A DNA stretch of 64,000 bases, taken from positions 256,501 through 320,500 of the forward strand of contig CAUYUJ010017838.1 of assembly GCA_963575745.1 (NCBI GenBank), given 5' to 3'. Positions 33,595 through 44,393 of this stretch are shown here, in pieces; within the stretch, counting starts at the first letter, position 1; each line of letters starts with the position of its first letter. Source of the stretch: Prorocentrum cordatum. Taxonomy: Eukaryota; Sar; Dinophyceae; Prorocentrales; Prorocentraceae. A program made the translations under genes and the position numbers. The notes below the pieces were generated by a model. It searched no databases, had not been told where the DNA came from, and worked only from the letters and a program-made list of their open reading frames with translations.

Positions 33595-33690
33595 GAGGGG
33601 GAGGAAGAGGAGGAGGAGGAAGGAGGAGGAAGGAGGAAAAGGAGGAGGAGGAAGGAGAAGGAGAAGGAGGAGGAGGAGGAGCAATGGAGC
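33595..33690. repeat. GGA tract (minus-strand CCT)
   Basis: Plus-strand GGA/GGAGAA triplets. In minus-strand sense this CCT tract begins right after TTGCTCCATTGCTCC and bounds the 3' side of the SL-headed unit at 33690-34488. Confidence 0.9.
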
Positions 33691-33866
33691 AATGCAGAGA
33701 GCGGCCAGGTGCATCACGAAGCCATCTCGGCCGCACGGCAACCGCGCCCAGCGGCGCACGCGTGCCGCCGACCGCCGAGGAAGGGCCGCTGAGGGATCAC
33801 CCACGGGACAGCAACCGCGCCCACTGACGCACACGTGCTGCCCGCGGGGCCCACGGGGGCCAGCGT

Positions 33867-34459
33867 TCACGTCACCTTCCGCTTTTGCACCGCGACGGCG
33901 CGCAGCTGGGCGAGCGTGAGGCAGGAGAGGCCCTCGGTAGCGGACGGGTCGGAAAACCAGTCCACGAACTCGGCGAACACCGCCGCGCGCTCGTCCTGCT
34001 CTCCCACGTCGCGCATGCCCGCGGCGACAGCTCCGCGTCGTCGAGCGACGAGGTCTCGGCCTCCACGAGCATGACGTCCGCTGCTGCCTCCGCCGCGGGC
34101 GCGGGCGCGCCTGCAGCTCCAGCAACACCAACCGCCGTCGCCCGCCGCCTGGCCGCCAGGGCCTGACGGCGGCGCTTGCGCCGCGCCAGCTTCGCCTCGG
34201 AAGGCGGGCGAGCTGGCGCCGCAGCATCTTCACCATGAGCAGCCTCGGCGCGGGCGGCGGGCGGCAGCGCGGGCGGCGCGGCCAAGGCGTTCGCCACGGC
34301 CGCGCAAACTTCGCGCGCTACCGCCGCCACCGTGCGGCGAGGACTGTTGGCCTCAGCCGAGGCCCGTACCGCATCGGCAACCAGTGCCGCGCCGTCCTCT
34401 GCCGCGAGAGCCCCTCTAGGCGCAGCCATCGCGCGCGGAGAGGCGCGAGGCAGAGCCAT
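33867..34459 (-). pseudogene. SL-headed Ala/Arg-rich ORF with one frameshift
   Basis: The ATG at 34459 lies 7 nt after a DinoSL relict on the same strand. It begins MALPRASPRAMAAPRGALA and continues Ala-rich with a basic patch (KLARRKRRRQALAARRR, about residues 92-108). The original frame runs through SSLDDAELSP to a stop at 33872, but near 34030 the natural continuation is in another frame: AAGMRDVGEQDERAAVFAEF, VDWFSDPSATEG, LAQLRAVAVQKRKVT, stop at 33867. A single missing base there would join them, so this is a once-coding protein of about 197 aa, now frameshifted (or an assembly error). No domain recognised. It could be a retrogene or the ORF1 of a retroelement. Confidence 0.55.
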
Positions 34460-34466
34460 GCGAGCG

Positions 34467-34488
34467 CTTGAGCCAAAATGGCTACAGA
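34467..34488 (-). other. DinoSL relict (one change), 5' end of a retroposed unit
   Basis: The minus strand carries the 22-nt leader with one substitution near the 5' end (CTGTAGCC instead of CCGTAGCC) and the intact core GTAGCCATTTTGGCTCAAG. It is followed by CGCTCGC and the ATG at 34459, not by a GT donor, so it is a retroposed leader and not an SL RNA gene. The base before it is the end of a CCT tract. Confidence 0.85.
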
Positions 34489-34560
34489 GGAGAAGGAGGA
34501 GGAGGAGGAGGAGAAGGAGAAGGAGGGGGGAGGAGGACGAAGAGGAGGGAGGAGAGGAGC
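34489..34560. repeat. GGA tract (minus-strand CCT) abutting the SL
   Basis: Plus-strand GGAGAAGGAGGAGG..., i.e. (CCT/CTC)n on the minus strand, immediately 5' of the SL relict. Confidence 0.9.
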
Positions 34561-34736
34561 GAGCCAGTGATGCCCAACCTCGACCCAGCCAGCTCCAAAC
34601 CTGAGCCCCCCCCCTTTCAATATTGACCCCAGGGGTCATCCTGGGGCGCGCTCTGGCCACAGCGTCGGGGGGGGGCATCCAGGCGTGGCAGCGAGGCCTG
34701 AGGGCGCCCCAGGGTGCTCCACAAAAATCGAAGTCC

Positions 34737-34775
34737 TGGTCCTCCTCCTCCTCCTCCTCCTCCTCCTCCTCCTTC
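34737..34775. repeat. (CCT)n patch
   Basis: Plus-strand CCT triplets, about 12 units. Confidence 0.85.
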
Positions 34776-34839
34776 TCATCCTGGGAGCTCTGTCCAGGGC
34801 CTCCCAAACGAGATCCGAGTAGATGGGTCCGAGCATCAC

Positions 34840-34970
34840 GCCGCATCGGCGATACATCGGCGATGCATCGACGATGCATCGGCGACGTCGGAGATGTATC
34901 GGCGTCGTCAGCCTTGAGAATGTATGGCCCCATATCGGAGCCTCATCGCCGATGCATCGGCGACGCGGCG
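34840..34970. repeat. GATACATCGGCGATGCATC repeat with 16-bp palindrome
   Basis: Repeated words CATCGGCGA and GATGCATCG, ending in the perfect palindrome CGCCGATGCATCGGCG (34947-34962). Related words (GATACATCGGCGATAGG) occur at about 54308-54324, and CTGATGCATCGGCGAT at about 23621. Confidence 0.75.
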
Positions 34971-34974
34971 TGGT

Positions 34975-36755
34975 CCTCCGGCTCGATCTATTCAGTCACT
35001 AATCGGACCCCTTTCGAGAGGCCTGGACCAGCGGCCCCCGGAAAAGCCGACACGTCCAAACTGTCCGATGCCGGGCTCTTTTCACCCCTCGCGCGAGCGA
35101 GCCGCGATCGCGACGGCAGGATGCCGTTCCCCCAGACCTGCGACGGACTGCCTTTTGTTTCGAGACGCGGGCCCCGAAAAGCTCGACGCCTCCCCTAGGG
35201 GAAGATGTTCTGATCCAGGGTCACGGATAGTGGCCCCCAGGACATGACACCGGTCCCTGGAGGGGCCGAGACTGGGAAAAGCACTAGGATTCCCACCCCG
35301 CCGTCGTGTGATCGCCACAACGTGTACCCTGGAGGCTCTCTATCCCTTCCCTGGGAACGGCTTTTCATCCTCAGCCGTTCTCGAAAGGCCCCAGGGCCCA
35401 GCAGAGGCTCAAAAGGCCGCAAACGCCCGAAGACTCCGTTGTGCTTCTGTGTCGTCACGGCGGTAACAGAAACCAATCCTTCGGAGGTCTGTGCCACGCG
35501 TGCGTCGCCATTTGGCGAGCCCTGTCGGCGGCATGCAAGCCCCTCGAAGGCGGGGCTACCGGAATTCGCGCCCTACGTGGCCATGGCCGCCGCGGTCGGC
35601 AGATCCGTCCTCATGGCCCGTCCGCCTTCTCCATCTCCTCCTCCTCCTCCCTCCCCTCTTCCGCCTCCTTCTCCTCCTTTAACCACCTCCTGGTGCTCCT
35701 CCTCCTCCTCCTCCTCCTCCTCCTCTTCTTGGTGGTCGAGGGTCTCTTGGTTCGCCCTGGTTTGGGGTTCCTCGTCGCAGTGGTCGGACTCTGCTGTGGT
35801 CGCTGGTCGGTGGCCTGTGCGAGGGCCCTTAACAGCGAGCATCGGGTAATTCCAGCGACCGGGCCTCGAGGCGTTGCTGCGGCTGGAAGCCGTTGCAACA
35901 TGCGCCCGGTGGCGATTTTCGCGGCGGCGGCGACTCACAGTGGGTATAGTTTCCGCGCAATCGCGCCCGCGGGCGAGGGATCGGACGAGCTTCTCCCGGA
36001 CCAATTCTAGTATGGCGGAGGTGACGGATTTTTTCTTTACCGGTTAACGGTCGTTACCAGGGGGAGGGCTGGCTTTCGGGCGGGAGAGCAGCAACGGCGG
36101 CCGCGGCGTGCACCCGCCAGAGTGCGTCCGCGCCACCGGCGCATCAAATGCCTCTGTGAACCACAGCATGTAGTGGGGTGTCGAGGCCACCCCCCCAATA
36201 CGATCGTCAGCGTTTTTGGCCCGGGTGCCGAGCGTTACCCTGGGGAGGGGAAAAAGGTCACGAGTCCCCTTCCAACCAATCGGGAAGCTGGCTCGCCTCG
36301 CTTGCACGCACGCGTGCCTGGGCTGGACTCCGTCCGCCTGCCCGGGAGTGGAAAGGGGGAGGGCCCGTCTCCTCAAGGGCCGACGGTCGAGGTGGCCGAG
36401 GCTCGAGGGGTCGGGGGCCAAGGGGGTCGAGGCATCGAGGTTCGAGAGTCGAGCTTCAAGAGTGGAGGCTCGAATGTTCCCAGCTACATGTAAGAGTAGC
36501 CATAAGCAAGAATTACTTTTTGTGCGCGACTTTCGGGGGACGCGGGGGGGGGGCTGGGGGGGAGGCCAAACCCGAATGCGGAAACGGTTGCTCGGACTCC
36601 AGTGTGCCCGCACCAAAGGTCACCCCGACGAAAGGTCACACGTACGTGTACACGAGGTCCGCATGGACCAGAAAGCAGTGGTCGCCACGGCCAGATATCC
36701 GCCTCGGCATCCTGGTCTGGAAGCACTTCGGAAGAGGAGGATCGACATGGAGGGA
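34975..36755. other. Spacer, no gene seen
   Basis: About 1.8 kb of mixed GC-rich DNA with a CCT patch at about 35696-35730. No coding motif or SL relict. TTTCCGCGCAATCGCGCCC and similar words are unremarkable. Confidence 0.35.
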
Positions 36756-36756
36756 G

Positions 36757-36932
36757 GGGGAGGAGGAGGAGGAGGAGGAGGAGGAGGAGGAGGAGGAGGA
36801 GGAGGAGGAGGAGGAGGAGGAGGAGGGAGATGGGGGGCGACAGGGCTACGTGTGGAAGGGAAGCTTGGGAAGATGAAGAGGAGTAGGAGGAGGAGGAGGA
36901 GGAGGAGGAGGAGGAGGAGGAGGAGGAGGAGA
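36757..36932. repeat. Two (GGA)n blocks
   Basis: GGA arrays at 36757-36825 and 36882-36932, separated by a unique ~55-bp segment. Confidence 0.95.
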
Positions 36933-36934
36933 GG

Positions 36935-37220
36935 AACGGCGGAAACCAGCCACTCTTCCCCTCCTCCTCCCCCTCCTCATCTTTACTCCTTTCCTATATC
37001 ATTTCTCCATGTTCGCGTGTACACCTACGCTACCACCTAGCCAGCCGACGGGGGCCACCTCCGAGGGCGGGCCCAGCTTACTTATTTCAATCAAGACAGA
37101 GTCGACGTTCTCCTCTCGACATTGACCTAGTGACGCCGACGTTGCGACATGCGTGTCAATAGCGCGACACGGCGCACACAGCGTTCAAAAGGGCGAAATG
37201 TCCCTCTCGCCTCGGCGCCG
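36935..37220. other. Spacer, no gene seen
   Basis: C/T-rich then mixed sequence downstream (in minus sense) of the copia-like remnant. No LTR could be recognised by eye. Confidence 0.35.
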
Positions 37221-37223
37221 TAC

Positions 37224-39480
37224 TCAAAATTCCTGAGAATTGGGCTCCCGCTCGGGCGCGGCGCGCTGCTTCCGCACCCCAATTCCTCTACAACTCGTGG
37301 TGCTCGGAGGGGTCAGCCCAACGATGGGCGATGTCGACGCGCTCCGTCTCGTTGCAGGGGATGCGGTGGGCCTCCGCGGGCACGGGCCGCGCGACATCCA
37401 CGCCGTCGCTATGGCCTGGCAAAAACGGTGTGACACCTCGATTGGGGGGCCGGATGTCCCGGTCCATGGGGCAATTTGGGCGGTGCTCCTGCCATCCAAA
37501 GCACGCGCACATGCGGCAATTGTTGCGCAGATTGACGCGTTCCCGCCCGGCCCCCCGCTCTTCCCGGCGTCGGCGGGCGCGCATCCCTGCGGAGAACCGC
37601 ACGATCATGCCTCCATCGTCGCGCTCGCATCGCACCTTCGGACGGCACGCCAGTTGCGGATCTGGGCCCCGGCCCAACCTTGGCCGATCCAGTAGCCCAT
37701 GTCCTCGCGAGACATGTAGACGCGGGGGCAGTCCCAATCGGGCGGCACCCCCGCGGGGCCACGCGAACGGCCCCGTGGGGCGCGATGCGTCACGTAGGCG
37801 TTGGAGCTGGTCATGCCCCACCCAACGCCCATGAGGTCTTCGGGCGCGATGTTCGTCGTAGGCCCGATACTCTGCCTCAGCGCGTTTCCACGCAATTCGT
37901 CCGCCCCCGTCGGCATGTTTGTTTTCTGCCGAGGGTATCTCTTCATGCGTTTCCGCAAGATTGGGCGAGCTGACGTTCTGCAGCTCGGCTGGCGTAGCAA
38001 GGGCCGTCTAGGCTTCGGAGATGCCCCCGTCGCGAGCAGTTGCGTCTCCGCCAGAATCGGAGAGCACGTCGTCGAACGCTCGAGCCATCAACCTTCGGTG
38101 GAAATGGGGGCGCGCGAGAAGGGCACTTGGAGAAAAGAGATCGAGTTCGGGCCAATCGACGCGCACCGCGGCCTCGATTGCTTCTTGGGCCGTCGAAAGA
38201 GCCGCGTTGTCTCTCCTCCCCTTGCCCTTGGAATCGCGCTGGCTCTGAGACTGTGCATCGCTCCCGCGGCGGTTACACAGCGTCCTCTCACCGTTCCGGT
38301 CCATGGGTTGAACTTCCTGCCTTTCCCCTTCCCCGTGGAATAGTGCCCGCCTCGACCCTTTGCCCGGGGTATGTTTCCGACCCGGCTTCGACAAAAAACG
38401 GCCATGAACGCGGCGAAGCCATTTCCGTGTAAGCGTCGGTTGCGACGACCGCCTTTTTCCACGACACTTCCCCCGTCGGTGAAATGCTCTCCGCAATGCC
38501 CTACGCACTCGCCGCGCGAGCTTCCTACTGAGCCGTCTCCAACGGCGTTTTGCGTGCTGGTAGCCTACGAATGCAGATTCAGCGGTTTCCGCTTCACCGA
38601 GGACTGGGGGCAGATCCAACATGTCTATCCGTTCGTTCCCGTCGGATGACCGCGCGTCTGCGTCCGCCCCAGAGTCGACGGGCGAATCTGCATTGGAAGA
38701 TTGGCCCCGTAGGACAGTCTGGCTCTCAGGAGCCGCGTGCGATTGGGGATTGGAAGGCTGTCCCCAGCCCTGTTGCGTCGATGGCATCGGGTAACCTCTG
38801 CCAGTCTCTGGACCCCGAGGGGCCGTCGATGCTAGCGCATTGGCCTCATCTGGGTCGTTTGGGTCGTCGGCCCATGCGTTGTCGGGCGCGGCCGCGTCTC
38901 CACCGGCGTTTGCCCTGCATGCGTTCGCGTTTCCGCGCCCTGTGCCTCCCAGCAACGTGTTTTTCCGATGCTGCCTGGAGCGCGTTCAGCCAGATGCCCA
39001 AATCTACGCATGCGGTCCAAGAGTTCGCCATATCGTTGCTGGGTCCGTCGCATCTGACCGCCGAGAAGCTGAAGCATGCGCGCAGCCCTGCCAGGGCCGA
39101 ACCTTAGGGCACGAAAGAGCACCGTTATGAGGAGCTGAAAGTTCGGAATGGCAGAGCCGACTGAGTCAGCCTCAAGAAAGACCATTTCGAACCTGGCGAA
39201 GATCGAATCCGTTACCTCGCCTCGCTCGGGCCTGACGCCTATGAGCGCCACCCCCGAGGTGAGCTGTCGCCCGTCCTCAAGACTATAGAATTTGGCGCTA
39301 AAGAAAAGCAGTCTGTACGTAACGGTGTCCGTGTGGACACCTTGTATCGTCACGCCGTACTTGATGATTGGGGAGGGATTCGCATCGCAATGTCGCATGC
39401 CCCCCCCTACCTGGCCGCGCTGCAAGCACGCGGCTTGATGTTGTGGGGTCATGCGGGTGTTCGTGACGTTCAACCACGCA
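37224..39480 (-). mobile_element. Decayed Ty1/copia-like gag region
   Basis: Minus-strand fragments in gag order. At about 39120-39440: FYSLEDGRQLTSGVALIG and MVFLEADSVGSAIPNFQLLI. Then an acidic/Pro-rich linker. At about 38510-38560: GYQHAKRRWRRLSRKLARRV. At 38235-38277: CNRRGSDAQSQSQR, which keeps the exact C-x2-C-x4-H-x4-C spacing of a retroviral-type zinc knuckle but with Arg, Gln and Arg in place of the second Cys, the His and the last Cys. Each change needs one base. The downstream part (37224-38000) is split over three frames. A Gly/Lys-rich basic region before a CCHC knuckle is typical of copia-like gag; no protease, integrase or RT motif is visible, so only gag and a little more remains. 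Confidence 0.6.
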
Positions 39481-39484
39481 TGTA

Positions 39485-41050
39485 CTTCACGAGTGAACTC
39501 AAGGAACGATACGTTCCCTTAGGGGTCCCAGCATGGGCCCCGTGTTGTATGATCGCCTCCGTCATTGTGGTTGCCACGCTGCATGCGTCCTATAGCACAT
39601 CCAATGGCCAGCCAAATAATGCTGAAAGTAACGTACTCTAAGAGTGACTCCATGGGGGACCTGCGTTATTGTTGGTCGTTTTCGGAACGTCCATCGCCGG
39701 ATTGGTTGTGGAAGCGTGTCGCCAAGTTGATTCAAGAATATGGGGTTCGCGCTTCCGCGTAATGGAAACTGGTACCTTAACTTGTGTTCAAGCTCGTCGT
39801 AGGTTGGTGTAACGTGGCGTAAAGCCGGGGCGGGGCGTATACGCTTCTCGGAATGGTCAGGCGGATGTCGCCCATAGTGGACACAGCGTGTCCGCTAAGG
39901 GCGTTTCCTCCTGCTTGCGAATACTCACGCTCTGACGTCGCAGTGGTGTTGGCGGCATACCAAGCCGTGCCGTGGATAAGTATTGCGATCGACAGGGCTG
40001 ACCACAACTTAGTGGGGCCAGCCCCGCTACCAAGTAAAAAGCAGGATGAGGATCATGTGGTAATAGGTTGCAGGGAAGATGGGAGATGGTGTCCCATCCA
40101 AAAGACTGATCGGGGCTTTTCTTTTAGGTACGATCGTATATTGTTGCGTCCGCAATCAATATACGCAAACAGGGTGCCGGCGTTTTGAGCCAGACGCCGA
40201 CGGCACGCCTGCTACGCTCGCTATACACATGTCCGTATGACCCCCTAGTTCAGAGTACGTGCGAAGGAGAAGGCCTTCTCAGAAGGCAGCGAGACTTCTC
40301 AAAGGCCCTAGGCCTTCTGAGAGGTTGTTTGTGCCTGAAAACCTCTCTCAAGGCCGGGAAACTTCCGAGCCTTCTGAGAGGGCCTTTTACTTTTGACCTC
40401 CACCCTCGCTCGCCGCCGAGTGTTTGCAGCCCTCCTGGAAAACCAGAGACCCTTCCCCCTCGTCCTGCTCCCAGTCCCGTGCCGCCCCCCAGGTGGGAGG
40501 CTCCGCGCAAGCACGCAGAGTTATGCCGCGGCAGCACGCATACGGCCGAACCTGGGCCAGAAAAACCTCCTTCCATAACACGAGACCCTCCGCAGGCCAA
40601 ACTGACGAACATTCGCGGGTACCCTCCCCCAGGATGCATAAGTACATACATCCAACAAGAACGAAGAATATCAGGGTGCCCTCCCCGAGCCGACCTCGAT
40701 CTTATGCCTCGGTCCGACCGTATCTGATGTACGAAACAAATGTTTCATTCTCTGTCGTGAACAAAACTCTCTCCCAGCTGCGATCGGCAAGTCATGGCGC
40801 ACAAATCGAACTTACAGTCGAAACCCGATTTTGCCAGCGAGCACTTGTTGGTAGTGAACACATGCACGCTCCCTGGCGCGCGCCCGCACGCGCATGCAGA
40901 GCAAAAAACAGACCAGATTGATCATCCACTGATCACCCATGTATAACGCCCAATTTCACCGCTGTGGAAGCTGGAGTGGGCAGCATACTTAAGGAGGAGC
41001 TAAACTTCTCGACCGCAGAAGTGGCAGTGCATACCTATGGCCTAAAACTT
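39485..41050. other. Spacer, no gene seen
   Basis: Mixed, less GC-biased sequence on both sides of the palindrome cluster at 40273-40385. No recognisable coding motif; short open frames only. Confidence 0.35.
40273..40385. repeat. CTTCTnAGAAG palindrome cluster
   Basis: GCCTTCTCAGAAGGC (40273-40287) is a 15-bp palindrome, followed by diverged copies GACTTCTCAAAGG, GGCCTTCTGAGAGG and GAGCCTTCTGAGAGGG. Related to the cluster at 4001-4051. Confidence 0.7.
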
Positions 41051-41055
41051 TTAAA

Positions 41056-41168
41056 TAGCGTGTCGCACCGGCGGCCCTGGCGACATGCTATGATGCCTTG
41101 CAACCGGATGGCGTGTCGCTCCGCTCCGCGGGGCGGGAGGCGCGGCAAAACTTGGAACGTTGACGCTG
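41056..41168. repeat. GCGTGTCGC hairpin repeat, copy 1
   Basis: TAGCGTGTCGC...GCGACATGCTA (41056-41090) forms an 11-bp stem with one mismatch. It is followed by GCGTGTCGCTCCGCTCC, a CGGGAGG box and ACTTGGAACGTTGACGC. Copy 2 lies at 54408-54525 with the same order of boxes, so it is a dispersed short element of roughly 115 bp. Confidence 0.7.
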
Positions 41169-41561
41169 GGCGGCCGTATCCGTGTGCAGAATCACGATGG
41201 AGGTCGCGGCGGAGGCCCAACGCAAATCTCCCTTCCACTCGCGGGAGGCCCTCGGAAGGCAGCCAACACTGCGGACAGCATAAAAAGCATCTCCATAAAT
41301 TCACCCACGTTTCACTCTGCGCTCCCGTCGGCATCAGCAGAGGGCGCATCACGCGGCGCTGGGGGCGCTCACGGCGGATCCCTCCGAGGCCAGCTTCGCG
41401 AGCTGCTCGTTCTCGTGCGCCTGAACCCCGCGGTACTCCTCACCGGGGACGCCGCGTGTCCGTCGGATCGCCAGGGGGGCAGACGAAACGACCTCATAAG
41501 AAGCGACCGCCTGCAAACGAATGTTTCCGTAAGCGTACCTAATAGGGAAGAAATCGAAGTG

Positions 41562-41661
41562 NNNNNNNNNNNNNNNNNNNNNNNNNNNNNNNNNNNNNNN
41601 NNNNNNNNNNNNNNNNNNNNNNNNNNNNNNNNNNNNNNNNNNNNNNNNNNNNNNNNNNNNN
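41562..41661. other. Assembly gap of 100 N
   Basis: Exactly 100 N, the usual filler for a gap of unknown length. The gap abuts the 102-bp satellite array on its right, so the array is probably longer than shown. Confidence 0.98.
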
Positions 41662-42460
41662 CCATCCCTGGGGGGCTGCGATCTGTGCAACTGTCGCCAC
41701 TTTCGAGGCCTGCTGGGGGGCCCAGCACAGTGGGTACCCACCGCAGGTTCAAATTAGACCTCGCCATCCCTGGGGGGCTGCGATCTGTGAAACTGTCGCC
41801 ACTTTCGGAGCCTTCTGAGGGGCCCAACACAGTGAGTACCCACCGCAGACTCAAATTAGACCTCGCCATCCCTGGGGGGCTGCGATCTGTGAAATTGTCG
41901 CCACTTTCGAGGCCTGCTGGGGGGCCCAGCACAGTGGGTACTCACCGCAGATTCAAACTAGACCTCGCCATCCCTGGGGGGGCTGCGATATTTGAAGCTG
42001 TCGCCACTTTCGAGGCCTGCTGGGGGGGGGGCCAGCACAGGGGGTACTTACCGCAAACTCACATTAGACCTCGCAATCCATGGGGGGCTGCGATCTGTGA
42101 AACTGTCGCCACTTTCGAGGGCTGCTGGGGGGCCCAGCACACTGGGCACTCACCGCAGACTCAGATTAGACCTCGCCAGCCCTGGGGGGGCTGCGATCTG
42201 TGAAACTGTCGTCACTGTCGAAGGCTGCTGAGGGGCACAGCACAGAAGGTATTCACCGCAGACTCAGATTAGACCTCGCCATCCCTGGGGGGCTGCGATC
42301 TATGAAACTGTCGTTACTTTCGGGGGCTGCTGAGTGGCCCAGCACAGTGGGTACTCACCGCAGACTCAGATTAGACCTCACAATCCCTGGGGGGGCGGCG
42401 ATCTGTCAAACTGTCGCCACTTTCGACGGCTGCTGAGGGGCCCAGCACAGTGGGCTTCCC
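41662..42460 (+). repeat. ~102-bp satellite array, about 8 units
   Basis: Units start (CCATCCCTGG or variant) at 41662, 41764, 41866, 41968, 42074, 42176, 42279 and 42381, i.e. steps of 102, 102, 102, 106, 102, 103 and 102. Shared words are GGCTGCGATCTGTGAAACTG, TCGCCACTTTCGAGG, GCCCAGCACAGTGGGTA and AGATTAGACCTCGCCATCC. 102 is a multiple of three, so a 34-residue period stays open in frame; I regard this as incidental. The same satellite occurs inverted at 53361-54230. Confidence 0.95.
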
Positions 42461-42824
42461 GCACGTCTTTCTCCTGCTCTGCGTTCCCGACTCCCCATGT
42501 CCTCTTCGAGCCTGTAGTTGTCGCCCCTGGTTCTTGTACGGTTCTCCTGCGCATCATTCCACAGGCGCGTGTCCCAAGTAGCTTACATATCAAACAACGG
42601 ATCCTGCAATTTGATTGCCCATGCAAGGTTCGGCCAACTCTCCGTTTCCCATGATACAAATGGGTTGGGTACGTCACAGGGTAATTTCTGGCATGCCCCC
42701 CTTACCCACCATTGCCGAAGGTGGGGCAGGGCCGTGGCTGCTTAAGCGGAACTTTGCTGTTTGGGAGCAGAGTGGGTGATCCCTCGGCCCTTCCAGCAGC
42801 AACAGTAGAAAGGGGGAGAAGAAG

Positions 42825-43390
42825 GAGAAGGAGGAGGAGGTGGAGGAGGGGGGAGGAGGAAGGAGGAGGGAAGAGGAGGGAGGAGGAGGGAGGAGGAGAA
42901 GGTGCCCACCGAGCGAGAGCCCAGTAAAAGGGGTAGGAGGAGGAGGAGGAGGAGGAGAGGAGGAGGAGAGAGGGTGGAGGAGGAGGGAGGGCGGAGGATG
43001 GAGGAGGAAAAGGGGGAGGAGAAGGAGGAGGAGGAGGGAGTAGAGAGGAGAGGAGGAGGAAAGAGGGAGAGGAGGAGGGGAGGAGGAGGAGGAGGGAGGA
43101 AGGTGCCCCCCCGAGCGAAAGCAAGGGCGCTCGGGCAGGCCGCGCTCTGCCGTTCTCCTCCAGCTCGGGGTCGGTCACGAGGCAAGAGTCCAGCAGCGCG
43201 CGAACGGCCGCCTCCCGGGGGTTCCGAGGCGGGCCCTGCTCCCACCAGCCTGCTCCCGCCTCCTGGCTCCTCGAACTGCGCGCCCCTTTCCGAATTGTCT
43301 TGCTAATGTTCCTCCTCCTCCTCCTCCTCCCTCCTCCTCCTCTCTCTCCTCCTCCTCCTCCTCCTCCGCTCCTCCTCCTCCCTCCTCCCA
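42825..43390. repeat. GGA arrays followed by CCT array
   Basis: Plus-strand GGA triplets at 42830-42900 and 42930-43105, a unique ~200-bp GC-rich segment, then CCT triplets at 43306-43390. The GGA and CCT blocks could pair as an inverted repeat. Confidence 0.9.
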
Positions 43391-43396
43391 CTGAGC

Positions 43397-44158
43397 TGAG
43401 CGGGGTAGAGAGGGATCTGCGCCATGGTAAGGGATGGGAGGGAGGGGTAGGATGTCAATATGATCGAGCGCACCTACTTTCTCCTCCCCTTCCCCCTCCC
43501 CCTCCTCCTCCTACTCCTCCTCCTCTCTTCTCCTCCTCCTCCTACTACATCCTCCTCCTCCCTCTCCTCCCTCCTCCTCCTCCTCCTCCTCCTCCCCTCC
43601 TCCACCTCCTCCACAAGTGCTCAATATGTATACTACTCTCCATCTTCCCCTGATGACGGCCTGGGAGTCTCCGACCCCCCCGCGTACTGTTTTTTTACAC
43701 ACAGGTTTCCCCGGAGTTGGGTTTTCGCCCTGCATTTGTTTCAAAATGCTGCTCTCGCTGAGGCGCCGGCCTCATTTTCGGGCCCCGCTCGTTCCGAATC
43801 GTGCTCCCGCTGCAGCGCTGGCCTCATTTCCGTGCTTCCGCTCGTTCCGAATCGTGCTCCCGCTGCAGCGCTGGCCTCATTTCCGCGCTTCCGCTCGTTT
43901 CGACTCCTGCTCCCGCTGCAGCGCTGGCGTCATTTCCCGTGCCATGCCACGGCATGCACTGCAATGCTAGGTTGATGCTACGCTTTGCGGTGCTCTTCTA
44001 CGCCATGCCATGCCGTGCTCTACAATGCATCGCGTACCCATCGTTGCCCTGCTCGACATCCGACAGAGCGGGTAGACAGGGGATCTGCGCCATGGTAAGG
44101 GATGGGAGGGAGGGGTAGGATGTCAGATATGACGCGAGCGCACCTAGCTTGTCCTCCT
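43397..44158 (+). repeat. ~660-bp higher-order repeat, units 1 and start of 2
   Basis: A boundary segment (AGCGGGGTAGAGAGGGATC, then GCCATGGTAAGGGATGGGAG) occurs at 43397, 44064 and 52124. Each is followed by a CCT tract, then ACAAGTRCTCAATATG and a conserved ~500-bp body. The body holds three ~60-bp subunits (CGTGCTCCCGCTGCAGCGCT, with TCATTTCCGTGCTTCCGCTC) at 43796-43945 and a CATGCC-rich segment. No gene seen. Confidence 0.9.
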
Positions 44159-44232
44159 CCCCCTCCCTCCCCCTCCCCCTCCCTCCTCCTCCTCCTCCTC
44201 CTCCTCCTCCTCCTCCTCCTCCTCCTCCTCCC
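44152..44232 (+). repeat. (CCT)n tract at the LINE 5' junction
   Basis: CCT/CTC triplets running directly into CCGTAGCCATTTTGG, the SL at the 5' end of the LINE. The matching tract resumes at 51237 after the element. Confidence 0.95.
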
Positions 44233-44253
44233 CCGTAGCCATTTTGGCTCAAG
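44233..44253 (+). other. DinoSL relict at the 5' end of the LINE
   Basis: 21 of 22 leader bases are present and perfect (core GTAGCCATTTTGGCTCAAG); only the variable first base is lost in the CCT tract. ATGCC follows directly, not a GT donor, so it is the processed leader of a trans-spliced mRNA. Confidence 0.95.
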
Positions 44254-44393
44254 ATGCCTAGTTCCACAGTGGAACAAGTGGATACCGCTAGTCCGCGGCC
44301 AGTGCCAGGGCTCTTGAGCCCGACAGCTTTGTTCAACTCTCCGTGTGCCTCCTGCAGCCCGCAGGTGAGCTTCCTCTGTTCCTCAGTTCGTCC

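Noticed and set aside
41662-42460. Repeat protein with a 34-residue period
   Set aside because: The unit is 102 bp, so the frame stays open by chance of length; units of 103 and 106 bp break it, and the same satellite is also open on the other strand in the second array.
44361-44390. Tiny GT-AG intron in the LINE leader (CAG|GTGAGC...CTCAG)
   Set aside because: The consensus looks good, but about 22 nt is too short for a spliceosomal intron.
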